Assembly: GCF_013373865.1 (NCBI RefSeq)
Contig: NC_050476.1
Coordinates: 14,799,197-14,863,196 of the forward strand
Direction: 5' to 3'
Length of the DNA: 64,000 nucleotides
From: Monomorium pharaonis
Taxonomy: Eukaryota > Arthropoda > Insecta > Hymenoptera > Formicidae
Shown: piece by piece, positions 24,005 through 35,448 of the stretch
Numbering within the stretch: position 1 is the first letter of the stretch
How the letters are laid out: every line of letters starts with the position of its first letter
The notes under the pieces: generated by a model
Told to the model about the DNA's origin: nothing
Databases searched by the model: none
Seen by the model: only the letters and a program-made list of their open reading frames with translations
Made by a program: the position numbers and the translations under genes

Positions 24005-24311
24005 GGCCGGTATTCATAGTCGGATCTTATATTTAAGATCATCTTAAGTACTGTCTTAAGATGCCATCAACCAATCACAGAGCCGTATTAGCATCTTAAG
24101 ACATTGCTTGAGACGATCTTGAAATAAGATTTGACTATGGCCGGTATTCATAGTCGGATCTTATATTTAAGATCATCTTAAGTACTGTCTTAAGATGCCA
24201 TCAGCCAATCACAGAGTCGTATTAGCATCTTAAGACATTGCTTGAGACGATCTTGAAATAAGATTTGACTATGAATACCGGCCTATGAATACCGGCCTAT
24301 GAATACCGGCC
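24005..24311. mobile_element. E MITE dimer: one copy inserted into the end of another
   Basis: E elements are 145 bp and run GGCCGGTATTCATAGTC to GACTATGAATACCGGCC. E1 occupies 24005-24138 and continues at 24287-24297. E2 (24139-24283) is inserted at the TAT within E1's right terminus, with TAT on both sides (24136-24138 and 24284-24286). A further terminal stub (TATGAATACCGGCC, 24298-24311) follows, implying a third event or slippage. The trinucleotide duplication and GGCCG ends fit PIF/Harbinger-type MITEs. Confidence 0.85.
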
Positions 24312-24332
24312 ATAGAATGGATTGAGCATTGC

Positions 24333-24465
24333 GATGGGCAAGCGCGCGCCTGCTTTAGAGTGCCCCCTCCAGGACGAAATAACAAATCAGAAGCTTGCAA
24401 AAGAGACAAACATAGGCCTCAGGTGTAGTACCTCTCACTCTAAAGCAGGCGCGCGCTTGCCCATC
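24333..24465. mobile_element. F MITE
   Basis: About 133 bp with 30-bp perfect terminal inverted repeats: GATGGGCAAGCGCGCGCCTG continues into CTTTAGAGTG and is mirrored at the right end. The right end runs into a TCTA microsatellite (24462-24479). Confidence 0.75.
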
Positions 24466-25129
24466 TATCTATCTATCTACATTTATTCATTCATTCATTC
24501 ATATATTATCAAGAAATATAAAAAATTGTTTCCTTTAATATTAATATAATGTTAAAAAAAATAATTCCTTATATTTCTGCCTGACGGAAGAAACCACCAC
24601 CTTCTCGCGGTTTCCGTTGAGCAACAACATGTACGTTATTCATTAAAAAAACATATATTTTAAAATTATTTATTCTTGACTTATTTATTATACAACTTAT
24701 TCTGCCCAATATTTCTTTTATTAAAAATTTATTTATCCTTAGTTATTGTTTACAAATTAAAGGGCAAACTAAATAAAATATTAGTAATTGATCCTAAATA
24801 AAATAACACATAATTTAATTTTTTATTTAATTCTTTTCACTAATCATAAACTCATTAAATAAACTAATAAGTTTTCGAAGAAAACATACACGTTGGCCAA
24901 GAGTGGACTATCATTTATTCTTTTCTATCTTTTATTTCTATAGTTTTGATTCTTTTATATATAGAAAAAAATTCATTTAATTTATATTTTTAATTACACC
25001 ATAATTAAGAGACACGACAGTGTCTCACGTCTAGTGCAGAAAGACCCGCAAGATCTACTAGACGAATCAAATTTTGTTTTGTTATTTTATATATAACATA
25101 CATATATAATTAAATAACTGTATAATTAT
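24466..25129. other. AT-rich non-coding stretch
   Basis: It begins with TCTA and TTCA microsatellite runs. A small hairpin (GAGACACGACAGTGTCTC) lies at 25010-25027. No gene was seen. Confidence 0.45.
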
Positions 25130-25973
25130 ATCCCCGATAGGAAAAGATTTATAAAATTGTATCACAAAAGAATTGTAAAAGATTTATAATCCGTCATTAT
25201 GAGAGCATAGTTGAGAAAATAGATGTAGAAACATTAACCTTTTATAAAACATTAATAAATGTTTGCGCAATTAAATTTTGAAATGATATATTGGCGTAAC
25301 AATAGCGATATGGCGAATCATTTTAACAACACATTTGCAAAATTAAATTTAGAAATAAATTGTGCAATAATTTAGAAAAATATTTCAGTCGTAACATGTT
25401 TAAAACATTTAGAAAAATAATTGTGCACAAAAGACTCAAATTATTTCCCAATTATTCCTAAATTATGGTGCACAAATATTGAAACATGGAATGTCTAATA
25501 TTGCATGTTTCAATATTTGTGCATTATAATATAGAAATGATTTAAGAGTTTCTGATCGCTATTACTATCAATGAGATACTTAACTCTCCAATGGACGCAA
25601 CTAATCTGTCAGAAAAAGTGTCTCTTTTTTAATCTTTATATTAAATGTCTAGTAGTAAATAAGCGATATTTGTTAAATTCATTGTGTAATACCTTTTGGT
25701 ATTAATTTTGAATTAAATGTTGAAGATTAAATGCTGTAAATATTGCACATTATTATTGCTGCATTATATTGTGAAAATATTAAAGATTATATTGTAATAA
25801 TTTTAAATGCTGAAATAATTGCGAAATATTTATATTTCAATATTTGTCTAATCTTTAACAAATATTATTTAACAATTATATTCTAACAAAACTGTTGCGT
25901 TATGACGAATCATTTTAGCACCATCTTTAATGCCATTATTGTACAATGTTTGCAAAATCTTTCTATCAGGGAT
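25130..25973. mobile_element. V element: CCC-ended, 2-bp TSD
   Basis: CCCCGATAGGAAAAGATTT begins at 25132 and AAATCTTTCTATCAGGG ends at 25971, giving near-matching inverted ends. AT flanks both sides (25130-25131 and 25972-25973). The 840-bp interior is AT-rich and self-complementary, with GCACAAATATTGAAACAT pairing with its complement across 25468-25524. No protein frame is present. The ends resemble those of the A, C and D families (CCC-x-G-x-TA). Confidence 0.6.
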
Positions 25974-26351
25974 ATAATATACAATTTATATACAATAAAT
26001 GTAATAAATAATTTAATAGTACAAATTTATAATCGGTCTGTAAATATGGTTATAAGAGTAAGCGGAGAGTAACCCGTAACGCGATAATTACATGAGAATG
26101 GGCGAGAAAGTAATGAAAGCGAGCGAGACGACAACAGAGTCTAAAGAGCGAGCGAAACAGTAATAGAAACGAGCGAGATAAGAATAACACAGCACGAGAA
26201 GAAGGCTCGAAGCTCGAGCGACTCGAGGCTCGAGACTTTCCCCCACTTTTCGTCTTGTATTTTTATCTCGCTCGTTCTTATTACCGTCTCGTTCGCGCTT
26301 CAAGCTCTCTTATTGTCGTTTCGCTCACTCTTATTACCTTCTCGCTCACTC
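25974..26351. other. Non-coding stretch rich in GAGCGA/TCGCTC units
   Basis: From 26085 to 26350 the sequence is built of imperfect GAGCGAGA- and TCTCGCTC-type units arranged in opposite orientation around 26200-26230, so it can fold back on itself. An apparent open frame here reflects the repeat. No element ends were defined. Confidence 0.45.
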
Positions 26352-26594
26352 TCATATAGCTGTCGCTTTGTGTACATAGCACGGAACGCAACCTAAAAAT
26401 TGTGCGTATGAGTTACCCTTCGGATACTGGTTGTAGTTCATATCCACGTCGTTAATGTCCTGAGGGCGCTCACCGGCTAAAACCGACTCGCAACGTCGCT
26501 CTAGCGTTTCGCTGATGTGCGCTACCCCTTCTCCTGCCACATCTATGTGGCAAAACTCTGAAATGTGCAACACTGAATTTGCCAAATCATCACG
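26352..26594 (-). other. Unrecognised exon-like open frame beside the Harbinger element
   Basis: A minus-strand frame runs out of the Harbinger terminal repeat and stays open for about 80 codons of normal complexity (for example HIDVAGEGVAHISETLERRC and RPQDINDVDMNYNQYPKG). A plausible donor, GTAACT, follows the PKG codons near 26422, and several CAG acceptor candidates lie at 26560-26590. The codon choice and lack of low-complexity sequence suggest a real exon, perhaps of a host gene interrupted by the transposon. I do not recognise the protein. The upstream part of the frame (beyond 26595) is only transposon terminus. Confidence 0.35.
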
Positions 26595-29156
26595 AGCAAG
26601 TTGCGAGTTGCGAGTTCCGTGAGTTTGTAGCAGGTAACCTAAAAAGTACGACATAAATAATTTGATTATTACAATTAAAAATAATCTGTTTTTAATGTAT
26701 GGTAAGATTATTAACTTCATTAAAATAGTAATTATATAACACAATCATGTATTTTTAAAGTATTGTCTAAAGTAATATTAAAGAGATTATTTTATTTACA
26801 AAAATTTTATTTATTAATTTGTCTATCAAGTTTCTATTATAACGATATTATTTCAAAACCTAATATAAAATTTTAATTAGACATTGATTCTTAATAAATG
26901 TTTTATTAATGTTATAAATGTTATTTTAAAAGAGATTATACTTCCCAAAAATAAAAATATACTAAAAAATTTGAGAAATCTAAGATATACACGTAATTAA
27001 AAATTATATACAATTACATATTTTATTACAAAAATTTACAATAACTGAGAAATAAAATCTCTTTTTTTCTGCTCCATTTATAAATGGATTGTCGTTATTA
27101 ATTTCCATTTCTATTGGATCACATTCCATAGGTTCATCTTCATTTTCTATACATATGTTATGTAAGATACAACACGCAATTATAATTAAGGGTATCATTT
27201 CCGTATTGTACATATAAACATATCGTAATTTTCTAAATCTTCCTTTTAACATTCCAAATGCACGTTCAATAACTACACGTGTTTTTGACAATTTTGTGTT
27301 AAAGTTTCTTTGTAAACGGTTTAAATGACCGTTATCTCGATAAGGAGTTAACATATATTTTGACAAAGGATATGCTGAATCAGCTAAAAGATGATATTGA
27401 TTTTGAAAGTATCTATTTTCATCTTGTGTTATCAATTCCTTAATATCGCTTAAACGCCAAACTCTTGCGTCATGTACACTACCGCATATTCCCGTAAAAA
27501 CATCTATAAATCTTAACTTATAATCGCAAATTCCTTGTAATACTAATGAATGGTAATCTTTACGGTTAATATAATTGTCCGAATTTTCTATAGGTGCACT
27601 TATAGCTATATGGGAGTCATCAATTGCTCCAATCACTCCAGGAAAATCACTTAATGCACGAAATTCTCTTTCAAGGTTAACCATTTTATAAGGTTCAGGC
27701 CATTTAATATATGTATGAACATCTTCAACTAGTAGCATAGCAACTTCAAATACAGAATTCCAAACGGTGTCCTTACATACACCAAATCTATCTGCTACCG
27801 ATCTGTAACAAAAATTGTACATATATTACGATTTACATCATATTATATTACAGTACATAATTATTTAAAATCAGAATTTTTATTAAAAGTAAAATTTTGT
27901 TGCCTTTAAACATAAGAGTGATATATTCAAATGCACTTAGATAAGTTTTTAATTTAAAACATATTAACATATTAACATGTAAAAAACATACTAACCTGTA
28001 AACTTCTTGGTTTCCAAGGATCCATAAGGTAATAACTATTTGTTTATCGGGAGACATTTTCTCAGCACTCTGGTGAAGTCCTCCAAGACTTTGTACCAAT
28101 CTTTCATATGTAGCTTTTTTTAGTCGAAAATGTGATTTGAAATCTATTTAAACAATAATGAAGTTTATTACATTTAATATAATACAAAAATACCTGTACA
28201 AAATTAAAACAATAAATTGTATTATAACAAAATCTTTACCTGTTAAAGAATATGCCGATACAATATTTTCAAAAAAATCTGGAACCTTGAAGTGAAATTC
28301 TCGTTGATGCGGAAAATTATCATCATCGTCATCTGATGGGTGATCACAAAATAAGTCCCACATTCCTTGTATATCCATGTCTTGTCTGAAAATATTTAAT
28401 AATAATACAATATAAGGTATGAAAAAAATAATCCAACATTTTGTTCATAAATGTTAATAGATTTGTATATAGCGTTAAGTAAAGTGCACAAACAAAATTT
28501 TTTTTATTGTGTTTACAGTATATCTCAATTTACTATGCACTTGTATTACAAATTAAAAAAATTTATTGTAAACATTATTATTAGTTTCACAGTGAAATAT
28601 TGATGCATAATATTTATACATAAAGATATATGATTTTTTAAAATAATGATAACACCATGTAACTTATCATTAACAGTTGTTACAAGAAAGAAAAATATTT
28701 ATACTTAAATTTTTATTTTACTTGTAATCTAAAAAATATTATTAATAATGATTTATTTAGTAATTTTACATAATTTATCTCATTTGTTTCAAAGTTTTAA
28801 CACCATCCGTTTAATAAAAGATGACTTTTCTAATATATATGTTAATTAATAATAAATAATAACATTTATTGAGAATCAATGTTTAATTAAAATATTATAT
28901 TAGGTTTTGAAATAATACCGTTATGATAGAAACTTGATAGACAAAATAAATATTTGTAAATAAAATAATCTCTGATATTACTTAGACAATACTTTAAAAA
29001 TACATGATTGTGTTACATATAATTACTATTTTAAAGTTAATAATCTTATCATACATTAAAAACAGATTATTTTTAATTGTAATAATCAAATTATTTATGT
29101 CGTACTTTTTAGGTTACCTGCTACAAACTCACGGAACTCGCAACTCGCAACTTGCT
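26595..29156 (-). mobile_element. PIF/Harbinger DNA transposon, apparently autonomous
   Basis: The ends are AGCAAGTTGCGAGTTGCGAG at 26595 and its complement finishing at 29156. The inverted repeats continue for about 310 bp (26595 to about 26905 paired with about 28845 to 29156) with scattered mismatches. The element encodes one spliced transposase (27004-28378, minus). A 3-bp duplication is expected but cannot be seen: the left flank reads ACG, while the right end runs directly into the CTT tail of a non-LTR retrotransposon. I see no second Myb/SANT-type gene, which many PIF/Harbinger elements carry. Confidence 0.85.
27004..28378 (-). CDS. Harbinger transposase (HARBI1-like), three exons
   Basis: The exons are 28240-28378, 27996-28143 and 27004-27802. 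All introns are GT-AG and the phases match, giving 361 residues without a stop. Exon 1 starts MDIQGMWDLFCDHPSDDDDD and is acidic. Exon 2 holds a helical region (ATYERLVQSLGG...SPDKQIVITLWILGNQEVYR) typical of the N-terminal helix-turn-helix part. Exon 3 is the DDE nuclease: Asp in GVIGAIDDSHI, Asp in HLLADSAYPLSKYML and Glu in TRVVIERAFGMLKGRFRKL. ACCILHNICIE follows, as in HARBI1 proteins. These proteins cut and rejoin transposon ends in the nucleus. Length and motifs are those of an intact enzyme. The first ATG after the upstream AT-rich DNA was taken as the start. Confidence 0.9.
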
Positions 29157-29184
29157 TCTTCTTCTTCTTCTTCTTCTTCTTCTT
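29157..29184. repeat. (CTT)n, 3' tail of the non-LTR retrotransposon
   Basis: On the minus strand this is (GAA)n at the 3' end of the retrotransposon. Its last unit touches the end of the Harbinger terminal repeat with no intervening base. Confidence 0.7.
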
Positions 29185-29492
29185 TAACCCGATGGATTTC
29201 TGTCTCCGTCGAGACAAAGTACCACGATTTCAAAATTTTATGAGCAGCAGTTGTGGGGGTTAACTGTGCCCTTAACAGGTCTTCTTTGTTTCTCTTGGAT
29301 AATTTCTAGTCCCCAGGCGTTTCGGGGAATCCATGCGAACCTACAAAGCAGACACCCTGGCGAAAAACTCAACAAATCTCTTATTTATTAGTACATAGCT
29401 ATAAATTACTGTTTAAATATGTAAATTGCATTCTTCTACGAATTTGATGATGGCTCTAGCTAACTTTTTGTCCAATTTAAGGAACAGGGATT

Positions 29493-32400
29493 CTATTGTG
29501 AAAGGAGCGTAATGTTTATAGTTAAAAAGTTTATTACAGTGTATTTGTCTTGGATATCTTGGAAAGGGCTACCACATTCACACGCCGGAGATTCAATTAG
29601 ACCGAACTTAAACTTTGTTCTCCCAGTGTATGGATAACCCGCGATCATTCTAGGTAAAACGTTTTGTTGAGCGCGATTCAGACCGTAATTTGATGTCCTT
29701 ACAATATTCAAATCAACAAAATTCTCCATATAATAAATTCTTGTTCCTATGTTAATCGTACTGAAAAAATCCTCTTCAATCTTGTTATAATCTATTCTCA
29801 GAAACCTTAAAATATCCAAAAAAGCAACCCTATCCTCAATGAGTTTCCTGAGAGCTTCTCATCAGCGCGCCATCCTTGGCTGCCGAATCAGCTTTCTCAT
29901 TACCTGCAATATTTTTGTGAGCTGGGCACCATGAGAAACGCACCCTGCCCCCCTGTTTATGTATATTATTAATTAAATTCCTAATGTCTTCCATCCAGTG
30001 ATTAAGTTTTACAATCGTGTTTTTATATATGTCTGAGACAGAATTAATAATATCTAAGTTGCTTTTAGAATTTGTACAGATATTAATGTATTTCCATCCT
30101 TGAGTTTGTGATATCACTATGGCTTTATAGATTGCCACTAACTCTGCTGTAAAGGAGCTGGTGAAACGATTAAGTTTATATTTATAGCATGAATCAATAT
30201 GGGGAATAAACACGGCACAGCCAACCAAATGGATATTGTTCTCCAATTCCGTTCTGGATCCATCTGTATATAACACGACCTCTTCTTCTTTGGTACAATT
30301 GAATGCTATTAGATTTTTGAAAGCGTTATCGGGGTTGTCACACATCAAGGCCAGTCTGCCCGATCTGAAATCGACATCCACCTCCTCCTGGACGAATGGA
30401 CGTGGGTAATGGTACACTGGATGGACTTCCCATGTATGAAGGTACCTTTCGTATGGACTAATATGTGGCCATCTTTTCACTAAAAAAGGGACATTCCTAT
30501 CTGCCAAATGTTTTATTTGTGATGATATGTAAAAATTTTTGATTTTATTTATGATGATCTTATTCTTGAGTTGTATTAGTTTGCAAACATATCTATCCAT
30601 TTTGATACTTATGCGACCCGTAAGACTTTTTTGCTGGCTATATTTCCAACAAACTCTATTTGGTGTGGACTTAGGTAAACCAATTGCTACTTTATATGCC
30701 TGGCATAAGATTCTTTCCAAAATTTTTACATATGAGCAAGCAGCACTTATGTACCACATGCTTTCCCATTCTATCTGAGCTCCCAAAGTTGCGTTCACAA
30801 ACTTTAAACAGAAAGACGGGCATATGCCCCAAGATGGTCCGGCTACCCATTTTAGTATATTAATGTATTTCATTGATTTGGTTTTTAAATATTCGATGTG
30901 ATTTCTCCATCTTAGACCAGAATCCAGAATCATACCCAAGTACCTTATCTCCTTACTCATCTCAATTGATCTTAAATCCAGTGTTAGATGACCAGTATTC
31001 ACAGAAGGTTTTTTCCTGTTGAAGATTATACATTGTGTTTTGGAGATCGATAGTTCTAAGTCAAGTGACTTTAGCCAATCTTCGATGTTTGTAAAAGAGG
31101 TAGAGAGTGAGCTCTTGATAGCATCCAGGTCATCACCAGAGCAAACTATTGCCACGTCATCCGCGAATTGAATAGTCTGGCAGTTATATGGTATGTGCCA
31201 GAGGATGTCCCTTACGTAGACATTGAACAGAATGGGGCTTAAGGATGAACCCTGGGGAAGGCCCCTCTGGATCCATCTGTTGTCAATCCAAGTACCAGAT
31301 TCAAAGAAGCTCGCACTTCTTGGTCCCAGGAAGTTCCTGAAGAAAGCCTTATAAGGCCTTGGAATATTGAGATTATTAATCATAGAAAACAAAATATACG
31401 GGTTCACGTTGTCGTATGCAGATCTTATATCCAAAAAGAGGGCCCCCGACATTTGCCCTCTAGAAAAAGCTCTACAGACTTCCAGGTTCAGCAATGCCAA
31501 GCAATCCTCACAAGATTTGCCCCTCCTGAAGCCGAACTGTATTTTAGGCAACAGTTTCTCTTTTTCAACGTATCTATCGAATCTGTTTAAAATCAACTTT
31601 TCAAATACTTTTAAGATGTTGGGTGCTAGAGAGATGGGTCTGAAGCCACCCTTATTTTGCTTAGGAATCAGGACCACGTCCACCTTTCGCCAATTCGTTG
31701 GAAAGGATTCATCCACAATTATCTTGTTAAATATAAACAAAAGCAACTCAATTGGCTTGATAGGCAATAGTTTGAGGAGAGCGTTGCTTATACAATCCGG
31801 CCCTGGAGAACTTTCAGATTTTAAATTGTTAATGATTGATAAAAGTTCGTACATATTGAACTGTATCTCAAAGTCTATAGGGGGGACAGGAGTTATTAGA
31901 TCATCAAAAGGTTGGCTCACCCAGTCAGGAGCTATGTTATTAATGGTTCCGTATATCTCCGGTGTGACATGTTTCACAGGAGAACCAACGGAGTTCAGAA
32001 ATGAACTTTTTCTGAACGAACTAATGACTTGCCAAAAATTTCTGGTGCCGAAGCTGGAGTTCAAGTCGTTTACTAATTTCCTAAAGTTTTGGTTTTTCCT
32101 TTTATTGATCAACTTCCTGGTGTCCTCTGAGACTTTCCTATATGTTTGCAAATTATACCGGGAGTGGCATTTCCTAAGGTTCTCATAGGCAACTCTCCTT
32201 TTCTCCACCGCTCGTTTGCATTCCTCGTCCCACCAAGGCTTATCCTGGGTTCTGCCTTCCCTTCTAATTGCTGGTGTATATCTGTACTGACATTTTCGAA
32301 GGTCGAATCCTTTCTTCATACCATTACCATCCAACAGGATAGCTCCAGAACGGATTGCACTTCCGATTATCATTTCCTCCCATTCTGAGTAGAGATCAGC

Positions 32401-33228
32401 TCCCTTTTTTTCGGTGTTCACCGGGGAAGATGCAGCCTCTGATGTGGCCTCTAAAAATCTATCCTTGTCCATATGAGAAATATCCAATTTCCTTCTTGAG
32501 AATATTCCTGGAGAAGGGTCGGACTTAAACTTTTTAATTTGAGAAGAAGAATTCCCAATCAAAAACGAAATCGGAATGTGGTCGCTGCCCGTCGGGTATG
32601 GGCCGACCGACCAAGATGAAGCAGATAGAAATTGTCCAGATACCAGAGTCAAATCTGGTACACTTGCATAGTTCGAGTTGGCCGAAATCCTAGTGCACGA
32701 TCCGTCATTCAAGATCATGAATGGGGATCCAGCCACGCTCTCGCCCAAAGCCTTACCCGCCGAGTTTGTAACGGAGGATCCCCAAGCTATGTTTTGAGCA
32801 TTAAAATCTCCACATATGCAGACGTTGAATTCTGACAACAAACCCGACAGAACCGAAAAAATCTTGTTCCATGACTTCCTGTTTACAAGATTAGAAGGAG
32901 GTCTGTATAAGGATACAAACAACATACTCTTTTTAGACTTTTTCTTGTCCATAATGGATACTGCTGTGTACTCAATATCAGGGGGCAAACCAATATTTAA
33001 AGATTTGGCATCCAGATTGCTTTTGGCCAGGATAGCCGTACCACTGCCAATCGCGTCCGCAATTCTGTCCTTCCTAAAAAGGTTATAGTTATTAAAGGAT
33101 ATTTTATTCCTCGGAGAGAGCCAAGTTTCCTGTAGGCATATTAGATCGTAATCCATGATCAGGTTAGATAGTTCCTGCTTTTTTCCGATGATGCCTCTAG
33201 AATTCCATTGAAGAACTTTTAGATCCAT
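29493..33228 (-). pseudogene. Retrotransposon ORF2: endonuclease, reverse transcriptase, RNase H
   Basis: From the ATG at 33228 (MDLKVLQWNSRG) the frame is open to 29836, about 1130 residues. Endonuclease (first 240 residues) has LQETWL, SLYRPPS, GDFNAQN and SDHIP. Reverse transcriptase (about 480-760) has GFRPISLAPN, LDIRSAYDNV, GLPQGSSLSPILFN and FADDVAI. RNase H (about 1000-1130) has YTDGS, TAELVAI and CPAHKNIAGNEKADSAAK. A frame change around 29820-29836 separates a C-terminal part (29493-29819) with the usual CECG-type zinc motif. The third RNase H catalytic Asp is Asn (TNSKSN), so RNase H is probably inactive. An endonuclease nicks target DNA and reverse transcriptase copies the element RNA there. 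Broken only near the C-terminus, it is a recent copy. Confidence 0.85.
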
Positions 33229-33282
33229 TTCTAACAGACGATGTGTGAAACTCTGCCCTCTTATATACAACAGAACTTAGTG

Positions 33283-34975
33283 TTATTGGGGATCTTCATT
33301 TCCTAAAATTGAGGCAGCAGCAAAAACAAATTCCCTCCATTTATTTTCCAGAGGTTTTTTTGAGATTAAAAGATTAGTGATATCCTTCAGAATAGCACCC
33401 GTATTCAAATTCTTTTCGTTGCGGTAAATACTGCTAAAGTTTGGAATCACACACGACTCCAGTGATTGTCTTCTTGAGCCACGTTCCCTGGAACGTATCG
33501 AGGATGCTCGAGAGTTTTGAGATCCCCTGCGGTGACTAATATATTCAATTTCGGTTAATGAAGCTGGTTTTTCACTCGAAGTCGCTTGTTTTACCAAAAA
33601 AAGGTTGAGGTTATCTTAGTTTTGCTGAGACAAACAGTTCCTTGTTGTTGTAGGTGGATATATAATTTCATCTCTGCTCATTGTTTCTTGGTTTGGGAAT
33701 GGTCTTCTATCCCTTTTAGATTTTGTAGAAAACGTCCTGTTCAAATTGACCAGATTGTTAGAGTAATTTGATTGTTCATCACGGTTGTTCTGAATAAACT
33801 AGCCCATGTAGGCTGAAGTCTTAAAAATGTGTGTGACTTGAACGGTAGAAGTAATTTCCTTACTTTTTATTAGACGTTTCGCTGAAAATTGAGAACAATT
33901 TGTATAGGTCATGACATGGTTAATTAGTTTAAAGTGGAGGAAGGATGGACATCTTGTGTCCAGGGCACCATGATCGCCTCCACAATTGGAGCATCTCAGT
34001 AACTCATCTTTACAGTCGCGTAACTCATGGGGTCCACCGCATTTCTCGCATCTGGGCGATCCCCTACAAAGCTTGCTTGAATGCCCCCATCTACAACAGT
34101 TGGTACATTTCTTTACCTTATTGATATAAGGTAGTACCTTATGTTTAACTTTATATAAGAAAATGTATTCTGGAAGTAGATTAAATTCAAATATAATTTT
34201 CATTGATGATGGTTTTAGTACGTTGTTATTTTTCCGGTCTACAAATTTCAGACGCTCTACTTAAATTTAGTTATATTCAATTTATACTGATAAATATTCG
34301 GCCACTCCAAGCCCTCCAAGAATTCCTCTTCTAAAATATCTGGAGAAATATCCCTAATTACTCCTGTGCGCAGCACCTTAAAGCTCGGTATGTAGGCTAT
34401 CCAATCATTAGGGAGGAGATCCTCCGTATCTAAAAACTTGTTTGCCTCTTCCAGAGACCCAAAATTGATGCTGTTTAAATTTTTCCCTTTTCTTCTGATA
34501 TTCAGAATATTATCATATATATGATTATTGTTTGATTCCTTTTTTTTTCTGTAAAGGATTTGGCCTATACTTGTAGGATGTAAGTTGCCAACATTCAATC
34601 CTGGTCTGCCCGGCAAGGATTCTACAAAGATGATAAAGGGTCCTGTGTTTGATTTTGAATACCGCCGGTTGCTACGCTGAGATTTCAAAAAGTTCAGTCT
34701 TTCCGATGCTTTATCCGTATATCAGTATTCACTGATGGTTCACTGGCCGTATTTCCTATAATAACCTCTTTAACTGCTTCAGGTGTGAAGTGTGTTGGAT
34801 GAGTATATTCCAAAGGTAACGACTTGTCATGCATGCTCACATCTTTAGGCGAGATGTCAGATCTCGGGGAGACATGTCTGTGTTTCTTATTGGGAGGTGC
34901 GTTCTGATTTTCCAACGCAGCAATATGAGCAGATGATATAGGCTTATTAAAATCACAGCTTCCGTTTTTAGACAT
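33283..34975 (-). pseudogene. Retrotransposon ORF1 (zinc-knuckle nucleic-acid binding), broken
   Basis: The minus strand holds four successive open pieces: 34694-34975 (starts MSKNGSCDFNKP), 34257-34688, 33799-34203 and 33283-33597. They are separated by stops or frame changes near 34690, 34230 and 33600-33800. The third piece has three Cys-His-Cys knuckles in a row (CTNCCRWGHSSKLC, CEKCGGPHELRDC, CSNCGGDHGALDTRC), the usual nucleic-acid-binding module of I-group ORF1 proteins, which coat the element RNA. The last piece ends just before ORF2. At least three breaks mean ORF1 is inactive, although ORF2 is nearly intact. Confidence 0.8.
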
Positions 34976-35448
34976 CCTGACGTTTTCTCAAAAACCGAGA
35001 TTACCAACAGGTCGAAACTCGGTTAAAAAACAGTAAATAAGCTTACTAAACTAGATAATATTTGATAGTAATAAATAAGAGACGCTTAGGTAATTAGGCA
35101 TATAAAAACTATGAACCCGTTTACCTATATATCAATTTGCGCAGCGCAATATAGAGGGTATTATCACAGTTGCCTTATAGGACTATAAATATTAAATTAT
35201 AAATAAATAAGTAGAGAAGAATGATTATAATCACACGGTTGTAGATTCCTGTAAATATATATATCAATTGGTTCCTAGAAATGCGCAATGACAAAACTCA
35301 TGTGCATATCCATATACATTATGATAAAATATTAAAACATAATACCTATAAAAAGAACAATGCATAAAGACAGTAGATATCAAACATTTGCAATAACTAG
35401 TACTAGAGCATAGTCTTTGGAAGCACCAAACTTTATGTGACAATCTAC

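Larger units (their letters stand above)
29157..35250 (-). mobile_element. I-group non-LTR retrotransposon, nearly full length
   Basis: On the minus strand the order is a 5' leader (about 34976-35250, end uncertain), ORF1 (33283-34975, broken), ORF2 (29493-33228, one frame break), a 3' untranslated region of about 300 bp and a GAA microsatellite tail. APE-type endonuclease, reverse transcriptase and RNase H in one ORF2, with a zinc-knuckle ORF1, place it in the I/LOA/R1 assemblage. The 5' boundary and target duplication could not be identified. The 3' untranslated region (29185-29490) shows no other feature. Confidence 0.8.

Noticed and set aside
26088..26303. 71-codon minus-strand frame rich in Arg/Glu/Lys
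   Set aside because: Produced by imperfect GAGCGAGA/TCTCGCTC repeats.
31367..32188. 273-codon plus-strand frame inside the non-LTR element
   Set aside because: Antisense to the reverse transcriptase, which has clear motifs on the minus strand.
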